5,950 nt of DNA from Kiritimatiellia bacterium. Lineage in GTDB: Bacteria > Verrucomicrobiota > Kiritimatiellia > RFP12 > UBA3636. Below are positions 1 to 5,209 of the stretch, piece by piece. The position numbers were made by a program, and so were the translations under genes. The stretch lies in the NCBI GenBank assembly GCA_017476965.1, contig JAFUXX010000465.1, positions 1 to 5,950 on the forward strand. Reading direction: 5' to 3'. Below the pieces are notes generated by a model, which was given only the letters and a program-made list of their open reading frames with translations, was not told the origin of the DNA and ran no database searches. The first letter of the stretch is position 1. Each line of letters begins with the position of its first letter.

Positions 1-82
1 CCGCGGCGGCGGCAAAGACCGCGGCCGCCGCGGAACTGGCGGCGAAGAGGCGGTCCGTGCGGTTTGTTCTGGGGCGTTTCAT
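1..82 (-). CDS. N-terminus of an unidentified, probably exported protein (cut by left edge)
   Basis: An ATG at 82-80 opens a frame of 27 codons that stays open to the window edge. The peptide starts MKRPRTNRTDRLFAASS and continues as an Ala-rich stretch (AAAAVFAAAA). A basic n-region of five Lys/Arg residues followed by a roughly 15-residue small/hydrophobic core looks like a Sec signal peptide or an N-terminal membrane anchor. The style resembles the Ala-rich leader of the esterase at 3005-5044. No clear Shine-Dalgarno sequence precedes the ATG; the upstream bases read accgatttcg. A good extended -10 element lies about 26 bp upstream of the start, so the gene probably has its own promoter although it follows fabH by only 53 bp. 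The function cannot be told from 27 residues. The start is supported by the leader shape and promoter position, not by homology. Confidence 0.55.
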   Translation of the reverse strand, partial: MKRPRTNRTDRLFAASSAAAAVFAAAA

Positions 83-107
83 CGAAATCGGTGTCGTGTC
101 CGCGCCG

Positions 108-116
108 ATGATAGCA
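108..116 (-). promoter_or_regulatory. Extended -10 promoter element upstream of the left-edge gene
   Basis: Read on the minus strand, positions 116-108 give TGCTATCAT: an extended -10 (TGn) joined to TATCAT, one mismatch from the TATAAT consensus. No good -35 sits 17 bp upstream, where the sequence is GCGCCC near the fabH stop; an extended -10 can work without one. The predicted transcription start is near 101, giving a leader of about 20 nt before the ATG at 82. Two other extended -10 elements of the same form occur at 5103-5111 and 5172-5180, which strengthens the call. The activity itself is inferred. Confidence 0.5.
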
Positions 117-135
117 CAAAACGGCGCGCGGGGCG

Positions 136-1134
136 CTAGCGGCCCCAGCGGACTACCGAAGAGGCCCAGGTGAGCCCGGCGCCGAACGCGACGAAGAGGA
201 CGTTGTCGCCGGGCTTGATCCGGCCGTCGCGCACCGCTTCGTCGAGCGCGAGCGGAATCGACGCGGCGGTGGTGTTGCCGGTGCGCTCGATCGTCGCGAC
301 GACCTTCTCCATCGGCGCGTCCATCGTCTTGGCCACGGCCTGTATGATGCGGATGTTGGCCTGGTGCGGGACGATCCAGTCGACGTCCGCGGGCTTGAGG
401 CCGGCTTCCTCCACCGCGCGGAGAGCGACGCCGGCCATGTTGCGGACCGCGTACTTGAAGATCGTGTGCCCGTCCATCTTCACGAAACCCCGCTTCGCGG
501 CGAGGGTCTCGGCGGACGTCGGGAGCGCCGATCCGCCCGCTTCGATGTGCAGGAGCGGCGCGAGCGAGCCGTCGGAGCCGGTGAGCGAAGCGAGAATGCC
601 GTTGCCGGAGCCTTCTTCCGCGGGCTGCACAACGGCCGCGCCGGCGCCGTCGCCGAAAAGGATGCACGTCGTGCGGTCCGTCCAGTCCGTGATGGCGCTC
701 ATCTTCTCCGCGCCCACCACGAGGACCTTGCGCGCCGCGCCGGAGCGCACGTACTGGCGCGCCACGTCGAGAGCGAAGAGGAACCCCGAGCACGCGGCGA
801 GCACGTCGAACGCCGTCGCGTTGCGGAGCCCGAGCTTTTCCTGCACGAGGCAGGCCGTCGCCGGAAGGGGCGAGTCGCCGCTGATCGTCGCCACCACCAG
901 CAGGTCGATTTCCCCGGGCGCGGCGCCGGCGGCTTGCAGCGCGCGGCGGCCGGCTTCGGCGGCCATGTCCGAAGTCTGCTCCTGCGGCCCGGCGATGCGG
1001 CGGCTCCGTATGCCGGTCCGGGGGTAAATCCATTCGTCGGACGTGTCCACCATGCGCGAAAGGTCGTCGTTGGTCAGGACTTTTTCCGGGAGGTACGACC
1101 CGGTTCCGGCAATGGCCGCGCGGATTTCTTTCAC
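136..1134 (-). CDS. fabH: Beta-ketoacyl-ACP synthase III (FabH)
   Basis: FabH condenses an acyl-CoA, usually acetyl-CoA, with malonyl-ACP to start type II fatty acid synthesis in the cytoplasm. From the GTG start the protein has 332 residues (E. coli FabH has 317). Family landmarks are present in order: GTGSYLPEKVLTN near the N-terminus, VDTSDEWIYPRTGIRSRR, the catalytic Cys115 in FDVLAACSGF, FGDGAGAAVV, His257 in WIVPHQANIRII, Asn287 in GNTTAAS, then DEAVRDGRIKPGD and a C-terminal FGAGLTWASSVVRW. The Cys-His-Asn triad is therefore intact. The start is the GTG at 1134-1132, 14 bp after the plsX stop. The only in-frame ATG further upstream (1248) would add 38 Arg/Pro-rich residues read from inside plsX and is rejected. 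There is no Shine-Dalgarno before the GTG (actccttccgaaaa), so translation may depend on coupling to plsX. Stop TAG is at 138-136. Function is confident; acyl-CoA chain preference cannot be told. Confidence 0.96.
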   Translation of the reverse strand: MKEIRAAIAGTGSYLPEKVLTNDDLSRMVDTSDEWIYPRTGIRSRRIAGPQEQTSDMAAEAGRRALQAAGAAPGEIDLLVVATISGDSPLPATACLVQEKLGLRNATAFDVLAACSGFLFALDVARQYVRSGAARKVLVVGAEKMSAITDWTDRTTCILFGDGAGAAVVQPAEEGSGNGILASLTGSDGSLAPLLHIEAGGSALPTSAETLAAKRGFVKMDGHTIFKYAVRNMAGVALRAVEEAGLKPADVDWIVPHQANIRIIQAVAKTMDAPMEKVVATIERTGNTTAASIPLALDEAVRDGRIKPGDNVLFVAFGAGLTWASSVVRWGR

Positions 1135-1148
1135 TTTTCGGAAGGAGT

Positions 1149-2192
1149 TTAGCTCTCCGCCGCCGCGGTGGCGGGCGACGAGGCGCGCACCCGGTCGAGC
1201 CGGGCGAGATGGTCTGTTATCTTTGCGGCGACGCCCTGGCGGACGCATTCGGCCGAAACGCGGATCGCGTGGTAGATCGCCTTGTGGGAAGAAGCGCCGT
1301 GGGTGATGATCACCGTGCCGTTCACGCCGAGCAGCGGGGCGCCGCCGTACAGCTCCGGGTCCATGACCTTCTTGAGGTCGCGCACCGCGCCCTTGAGCAG
1401 CAGCGCGCCGAGGATGCGGAGCGGGTTGCGCGTGAACGCGCGGCGCAGCATCGACGAGATGCCGCGCGCCTCGCTCTCGATCGTCTTCAGCACGACGTTG
1501 CCGACGAATCCGTCCGCCACGCAGACGTCCATTTCGCCCTTGAACAGGTCGTGCCCCTCGACGTTGCCGGCGAACTTCACGAGCGGGTTGCGCGAGAGCA
1601 GCTCGTGCGTTTCCTTCGTGACGGAATTGCCCTTCTCGGCTTCGGTCCCGATCGAAAGCAGTCCGACGGACGGCTCCTTGCGCCCCAGCACCGCGCTGGA
1701 GTAGATGCTGCCCATCACCGCGAACTGCTCAAGCTCCTGCGGCGTGCAGTCCACCGTCGCGCCCATGTCGAGCAGCAGGTACGGCTTGCCGACTGTAGGC
1801 AGGATCGTGCCGATCGCGGGGCGTTTGAGGTAGCGCACGCGCCCAACGAAAAGGAGCGCCGCCGCGACCATCGCGCCGGTGGAGCCGGCCGAGAGAAACG
1901 CGTCCGCCTCCTTGTGGCGCAGCATCTCCATGCCGCGCACGATCGAGGAGTCGCGCTTGGAGCGGACCGCCTGGACGGGCGGCTCGCCCATTTCGATCGT
2001 CTGCGTGGTGTGGACGACGCGCAGGCGCTCCGACTCCGGCTCGCGGTTCGCGGCCAGTTCGGCGCGCACCGCGGCCGAATCCCCGATCAGGATTATCTCC
2101 AGATCGGGCCACTGCCGGGAAGCCTCGACGGCTCCGCGGACGATTTCGCCGGGGGCGTGGTCGCCCCCCATTGCGTCGACGGCTATGCGCAT
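1149..2192 (-). CDS. plsX: Phosphate acyltransferase PlsX
   Basis: PlsX converts acyl-ACP and inorganic phosphate to acyl-phosphate, the acyl donor for PlsY in the first step of phosphatidic acid synthesis; it is a peripheral membrane/cytosolic enzyme. The 347-residue product matches the usual family length. Visible family motifs: IAVDAMGGDHAP at residues 3-14, EADAFLSAGSTGAMVA about 95-110, LLLDMGATVDC 139-149, LLSIGTEAEKGN 178-189, FAGNVEGHDLFKG 207-219, DVCVADGFVGNVVLK 222-236 and YGGAPLLGVNG 282-292 with a following HG. The Ala/Ser-rich tail (about 335-347) is probably disordered. The start ATG at 2192-2190 directly precedes the RIAVDAMGGD motif. An AGGA lies 4 nt upstream (AGGAAGAG-ATG), a slightly close Shine-Dalgarno. 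The gene lies 51 bp after rpmF and 14 bp before fabH, the standard operon order. Confidence 0.97.
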   Translation of the reverse strand: MRIAVDAMGGDHAPGEIVRGAVEASRQWPDLEIILIGDSAAVRAELAANREPESERLRVVHTTQTIEMGEPPVQAVRSKRDSSIVRGMEMLRHKEADAFLSAGSTGAMVAAALLFVGRVRYLKRPAIGTILPTVGKPYLLLDMGATVDCTPQELEQFAVMGSIYSSAVLGRKEPSVGLLSIGTEAEKGNSVTKETHELLSRNPLVKFAGNVEGHDLFKGEMDVCVADGFVGNVVLKTIESEARGISSMLRRAFTRNPLRILGALLLKGAVRDLKKVMDPELYGGAPLLGVNGTVIITHGASSHKAIYHAIRVSAECVRQGVAAKITDHLARLDRVRASSPATAAAES

Positions 2193-2243
2193 CTCTTCCT
2201 GGGGGAAGCGACGGCGTCCGGGCTGGTCCGGAAAGGGCCGGCC

Positions 2244-2423
2244 TTACGCTTCGACGTCGACGACTTTGCGCCCGCGGTAGTAGCCGCAAGCGGGGCAGGC
2301 GCGGTGGGTCTGGACCGGGGCGCCGCAGGCCGGGCACGTCGTGATGGCCGGAATCTCCGCCTTCTTCTGCGCTTTGCGCATGCGGATCTTCATCTTGGAT
2401 TTCTTGCGCTTGGGTACTGCCAT
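2244..2423 (-). CDS. rpmF: 50S ribosomal protein L32, zinc-binding (C+) form
   Basis: This 59-codon gene encodes L32, a small protein of the large ribosomal subunit. It starts MAVPKRKKSKMKIRMRKAQK, the typical L32 opening (AVPKRK, then a very basic helix). A zinc ribbon follows: Cys30-Pro-Ala-Cys33 and Cys43-Pro-Ala-Cys46, then the characteristic GYYRGRKVV at 47-55 near the C-terminus. All four Cys are present, so this is the zinc-dependent form rather than the Cys-less paralogue that some bacteria express under zinc limitation. A Shine-Dalgarno GAGG lies 7 nt before the ATG at 2423-2421. Stop TAA is at 2246-2244. The gene sits 27 bp after yceD and 51 bp before plsX. An imperfect hairpin directly follows the stop (2221-2243) but has no U-tract. 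Confidence 0.97.
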   Translation of the reverse strand: MAVPKRKKSKMKIRMRKAQKKAEIPAITTCPACGAPVQTHRACPACGYYRGRKVVDVEA

Positions 2424-2450
2424 TTGAGTGCCTCGGTTCTGTTTGTTGTC

Positions 2451-2984
2451 CTATTTCTCGGTTTTTTTCGTCCGGGGGCGTGTCGTGTCGTGAGTCGTAC
2501 CCCCGAAAATCGAATCCAGCGCGGCCCACGGGCCGCTGTCGCCGGTGCCGGCGCCCGCCTCCGCGGCGGAGCCTTCTCCCTTGCGCCCGCCGCCTTTGCC
2601 CGGCGCGCGCACGGCAGGGGGGCCGGGGCAGTCGTCGGAGCAGACCGGGTGGTTCGGGAGGGCCAGAAGGATAGTCTCGCGCAGGTCCGAAGTCAAGTCC
2701 GCTTCGGTCTCGTCCGGGCGCACTTCGCGGGAGAGCGAAAAGTCGTCGCCGAACGTCCTGTCGAGCGGCCCTCCGCACCTGCAGCAGACGCCCTCGAAGC
2801 GCGCCTCGGCGTGTCCGGTGCAGACGAGTTCGGAGCCGAACATCCGCGCTTCGACGCGCCAGCGCATCGGCCCGGCCGGGCGCACGACGTCGCGCGGCCC
2901 GGGCGGCCATTCGAGAGTTTCGACCGGGTCTTCGCCGGTGAACACGGCCCCGTCCGGGCCGAGTCTGGAAAGCGGTACGACCAT
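2451..2984 (-). CDS. yceD: YceD/DUF177 family protein
   Basis: The 177-residue product belongs to the DUF177 (YceD) family, whose genes usually sit just upstream of rpmF; members have been linked to 23S rRNA accumulation in bacteria and plastids. Evidence is mainly context plus family-like blocks: a GHAEARFEGVCCRCGGPLDRTF segment at about 57-78 (Cys67, Cys68, Cys70) matching the family's central C-x-R-C block, an acidic stretch DETEADLTSDLRETILLALPNHPVC at 91-115, and CSDDCPG at 115-121. After this the usual Cys-containing (CPxCG-like) segment is missing, replaced by a low-complexity Gly/Ala/Lys linker (about 122-151); then WAALDSIFGG (153-162) resembles the family's terminal W/R-xxL-xxL motif, followed by a basic tail ending TKKTEK. 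The ATG at 2984 is 20 bp after the esterase stop and has no strong Shine-Dalgarno sequence (ccccggaccgcacgcg). The family call is good; the molecular role is inferred from relatives. Confidence 0.87.
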   Translation of the reverse strand: MVVPLSRLGPDGAVFTGEDPVETLEWPPGPRDVVRPAGPMRWRVEARMFGSELVCTGHAEARFEGVCCRCGGPLDRTFGDDFSLSREVRPDETEADLTSDLRETILLALPNHPVCSDDCPGPPAVRAPGKGGGRKGEGSAAEAGAGTGDSGPWAALDSIFGGTTHDTTRPRTKKTEK

Positions 2985-3004
2985 CGCGTGCGGTCCGGGG
3001 TGGG

Positions 3005-5044
3005 CTAGCGCTTGATCCAGACTGACAAGCGGCGCGTCTTGTAGAGACCGGCGTTCTTGGCGAACGTCCAGTCCGGCTCGCCGGAAGGCGCGTTGCCGAT
3101 GCCGACGTCGCACGGCGTGCCGGACGCGTTGAAGTGGTTGAAGGCCAGGACCGTGCGCTTCGCGTCGAGGTCGTGGACCTGCAGGCAGCCGTAGCCGGGG
3201 CCTTCGGTCGAGGCGGGGGAGGGCGTGTCGTTCCAGTCGTACTTGCCGTTGTCGCCGCCAGCGGGTTCGTCGGACTTCTTCGGCGAGTAGTTGCTGCCGT
3301 AGAACTCCACGAAGCCCGAGGCGCCGTCCTTCGCGTCCGCGGCGCCGGAGTTGGTGCGGATCTTGAGCCCCGAGACCTTGGCGCGGACGTCGGGCATGCG
3401 GTCCGGGCCGCGCAGGACCAGGTCGCGCACGTCCGCGGAGAAGGCGTCCATTTCGGCGTAGGCGAACTGCGTGTCGCCGTCTGCCCCTTCGAGTTCGAGC
3501 AGGTAGCCGACGCGCGAGACTGCGCCCGCTCCATCCGCGGCGGCGACCGGCGCGGGCACGGCCTTGCGCATGTCGCAGTCGACCGGGATGTCGTAGCGCT
3601 GGACGCACTCCAGGCCTGCCGCCTCCGGGACCGTTTCGGCGAACCCGACCGGGCATTTCCTGCCGATCTTGAACGGGCCGGCGGGGAGCCCCGCGCCGTT
3701 CACGAGGTTGGGGGTGGAGCCGTTGTGCGCGGCGAAGCGGACTCCGATCGGCGCGTCGGCGCCGTCTGCGCGCACCACGACGGTGCGGCCCTCGATCCGC
3801 GCTTCGGCGGGGATCCAGCCGTTCACGGCGTCGCGGATCTCGAAGTCCGTCGGCGCCAGCCCGTCGCGGGTGCGGAGGCCGTCCGCGTCGTCGAACGCGA
3901 CGCGCATGGCGCGGCCGCCGTCTTCTTCGGAAATCGAAACGGCGACGGGCGTCTTCCACGGGCGGACGAATTTGCCGTACACGCGGTCGAGGACCTGGTC
4001 GGCCATGCGCATCCCGACGGTGCGCTTGTCGGTGGGGTGGATGTCGTACACGTCGCCCACGTCGTTGATCACGGTGCATCCGCTGTTGGGCACGGCTTCC
4101 GGCACGCGCGCCTGCGCCATCTGGAGGACGGGCAGCTTGGTGTCCGCCGGGCCGCCGCCGTACTTGTACGGGGCGAGCTGCACGAGGAAGTACGGGAAGT
4201 CGCCCTGGCCCCATTCGCGGCGCCAGCCGCGGACGAGCGAAACGGTCTTGTCGAGGTATACGTCGCCGTCGGCCATGTTGGCGCAGCCCTGGTACCAGAT
4301 CGCGCCCTTGATCGCGTACGGCACGAGCCCCGCGACCATGCCGTTCCACAGCACGGTCGGCACGTCGTGCGGGCGGTTCCACGTGCGGAGGTTCTGCAGC
4401 ATCCACAGGTCGTCCGGGTGTCCGGCCGGGGTCCACGGCTCGATGCGCGTGCCGCCCCAGGAGCAGTTGATCAGGCCCACCGGCACGTCGAGCTCCTTCA
4501 TCAGCGTTTCGCCGAACGTGTACGCCACGGCGCTCTGGAGCTTGATCGTTTCGGGCGTGGTGGGCTCCCACTTGGCGTCGACGTCGTCGAGCGGGACTTC
4601 GGAGACCTTGTGCTTGACGCGGAAGTGGCGCAGCTTCGGGTGGACGGCGGCGGCGACCTCCTTGTCGGAGTCCTTCATGTTGCGCCACCCCGCGACGGGA
4701 AATTCCATGTTGCTCTGCCCGGAGCAGAACCAGACTTCGCCCACGAGCACGTCGGAGAATTCGATCGCGTTGTCGCCCCGCACCGCGAACGTCGCGCCTT
4801 CGGCGTTCGCTTCGAGCGGCTGCAGGTCGACGCGCCACTTGCCGTCTTCGCCGACGAGGGCGGAGGCCGTCTGCCCCGCGAACGACACTTCGACGTATTC
4901 GCCCGGGCGTCCCTTGCCCCACACGGGGATCGTCTGCCCGCGCTGGAGCACCATGCCGTCGCCGAACACGTGCGGCAGTTGCACCGCCTGGCAAGCCGCC
5001 GCGGCGGCGAGCGCGGCCGCGGCCATCGAAATCTTCCTGTTCAT
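3005..5044 (-). CDS. Secreted sialate O-acetylesterase (SASA family) with extra C-terminal domain
   Basis: Predicted to remove O-acetyl groups from sialic acids or other acetylated glycans outside the cytoplasm. The 679-residue product begins MNRKISMAAAALAAAAACQ, a Sec signal peptide with likely cleavage near Ala20. A beta-rich domain follows (PHVFGDGMVLQRG at 24-36; WRVDLQPLEA 70-79). The SGNH-like SASA domain starts at about 99 with the nucleophile block VWFCSGQSNMEFPV (Ser111). It continues with GLINCSWGGTRIEPW (190-204), LWNGMVAGLVPYAIKGAIWYQG (232-253) and NDVGDVYDIHPTDKR (327-341), holding the likely catalytic His336 with an acidic partner at Asp331 or Asp334. GIWYQGEAN is common in the family; here it reads AIWYQGCANMAD. 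Residues 478-679 form an additional domain not needed for the esterase fold. The ATG at 5044 is chosen because it gives the signal peptide and is preceded by GGAGAA with 7 nt spacing. Stop TAG is at 3007-3005. True substrate (sialate, xylan or other acetyl esters) is uncertain. Confidence 0.9.
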   Translation of the reverse strand: MNRKISMAAAALAAAAACQAVQLPHVFGDGMVLQRGQTIPVWGKGRPGEYVEVSFAGQTASALVGEDGKWRVDLQPLEANAEGATFAVRGDNAIEFSDVLVGEVWFCSGQSNMEFPVAGWRNMKDSDKEVAAAVHPKLRHFRVKHKVSEVPLDDVDAKWEPTTPETIKLQSAVAYTFGETLMKELDVPVGLINCSWGGTRIEPWTPAGHPDDLWMLQNLRTWNRPHDVPTVLWNGMVAGLVPYAIKGAIWYQGCANMADGDVYLDKTVSLVRGWRREWGQGDFPYFLVQLAPYKYGGGPADTKLPVLQMAQARVPEAVPNSGCTVINDVGDVYDIHPTDKRTVGMRMADQVLDRVYGKFVRPWKTPVAVSISEEDGGRAMRVAFDDADGLRTRDGLAPTDFEIRDAVNGWIPAEARIEGRTVVVRADGADAPIGVRFAAHNGSTPNLVNGAGLPAGPFKIGRKCPVGFAETVPEAAGLECVQRYDIPVDCDMRKAVPAPVAAADGAGAVSRVGYLLELEGADGDTQFAYAEMDAFSADVRDLVLRGPDRMPDVRAKVSGLKIRTNSGAADAKDGASGFVEFYGSNYSPKKSDEPAGGDNGKYDWNDTPSPASTEGPGYGCLQVHDLDAKRTVLAFNHFNASGTPCDVGIGNAPSGEPDWTFAKNAGLYKTRRLSVWIKR

Positions 5045-5060
5045 CGCTGTGTTCTCCGTG

Positions 5061-5097
5061 CCGCCGGGTTCCGGCTCCGGCCGGGCCCCCGCGGCGG
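5061..5097 (-). promoter_or_regulatory. GC-rich nested stem-loop in the esterase 5' leader
   Basis: In the predicted leader of the esterase mRNA, CCGCCG (5097-5092) can pair with CGGCGG (5066-5061). Inside it CCGGC (5084-5080) pairs perfectly with GCCGG (5075-5071) around a 4-nt loop. The structure would begin almost at the predicted transcription start (about 5097) and end 3 nt before the GGAGAA ribosome-binding site at 5057-5052. It could stabilise the 5' end or influence translation initiation. In sequence this GC-rich such pairing can arise by chance, so a function is inference only. Confidence 0.35.
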
Positions 5098-5102
5098 CCC
5101 GA

Positions 5103-5131
5103 ACGATACCACATCGCGCCGTCCAAGCCAA
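5103..5131 (-). promoter_or_regulatory. Promoter of the sialate O-acetylesterase gene
   Basis: On the minus strand, a -35-like TTGGCT (5131-5126) is followed by a 17-bp spacer and TATCGT (5108-5103). TGG directly precedes the -10, making an extended -10 (TGGTATCGT). The spacing is ideal for a sigma-70-type promoter. The predicted start is near 5097, giving a leader of about 53 nt that contains the hairpin at 5061-5097 and a Shine-Dalgarno. The same architecture appears divergently at 5152-5180. Confidence 0.6.
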
Positions 5132-5144
5132 ATTTCCGCACCGT

Positions 5145-5169
5145 CCGCGATTTGCGCGGCGTTCCGCGC
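5145..5169. repeat. Inverted-repeat cluster in the divergent promoter region (possible operator)
   Basis: Three short arms alternate: CCGCG (5145-5149), CGCGG (5155-5159) and CCGCG (5164-5168). The right-hand pair extends to a perfect 6-bp inverted repeat, GCGCGG-CGTT-CCGCGC, at 5154-5169. The left-hand pair is CCGCG-ATTTG-CGCGG at 5145-5159. The cluster overlaps the -35 and most of the spacer of the plus-strand promoter, a common place for a repressor or activator site. The high G+C content makes chance repeats likely, so this is only a candidate. Confidence 0.3.
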
Positions 5170-5180
5170 TTTGGTACCAT
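5152..5180 (+). promoter_or_regulatory. Promoter of the divergent plus-strand gene
   Basis: A -35-like TTGCGC (5152-5157), a 17-bp spacer and a -10 TACCAT (5175-5180) preceded by TGG (extended -10, TGGTACCAT) point to the gene starting at 5210. The predicted transcription start is near 5187, giving a leader of about 23 nt. The -10 has two mismatches to TATAAT but the extended motif and exact spacing mirror the minus-strand promoter at 5103-5131. The -35 boxes of the two promoters are 20 bp apart, back to back. Confidence 0.5.
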
Positions 5181-5209
5181 TTTCCCGGCGCCGCGACAGG
5201 CGCCCGACA

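Noticed and set aside
118..146. Possible fabH terminator: GGGGC/GCCCC inverted repeat at 130-146 around the stop codon, with TTTT at 121-118
   Set aside because: The stem is only 5 bp, overlaps the stop codon, and the four T lie about 9 nt beyond the stem, so it does not fit an intrinsic terminator.
1135..1248. Upstream 38-codon extension of fabH to an ATG at 1248
   Set aside because: It would overlap plsX by about 100 bp and add an Arg/Pro-rich segment absent from FabH proteins; the GTG at 1134 gives a normal length.
1209..3008. Plus-strand open frame of 599 codons across plsX, rpmF and yceD
   Set aside because: It runs opposite three well-supported genes; the translation is rich in Arg, Ala, Val and His without family motifs.
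1729..3534. Minus-strand open frame of 601 codons overlapping plsX, rpmF, yceD and the esterase end
   Set aside because: Arg/Pro-rich shadow frame crossing four gene boundaries with no motifs of its own.
5008..5044. Lipoprotein reading of the esterase leader (Cys18 as lipid-modified Cys)
   Set aside because: The residues before Cys18 are all Ala with no Leu at the expected -3 position, and the mature family opening (LPHVFGDGMVLQR) follows at once; ordinary signal peptidase I cleavage near Ala20 is more likely.
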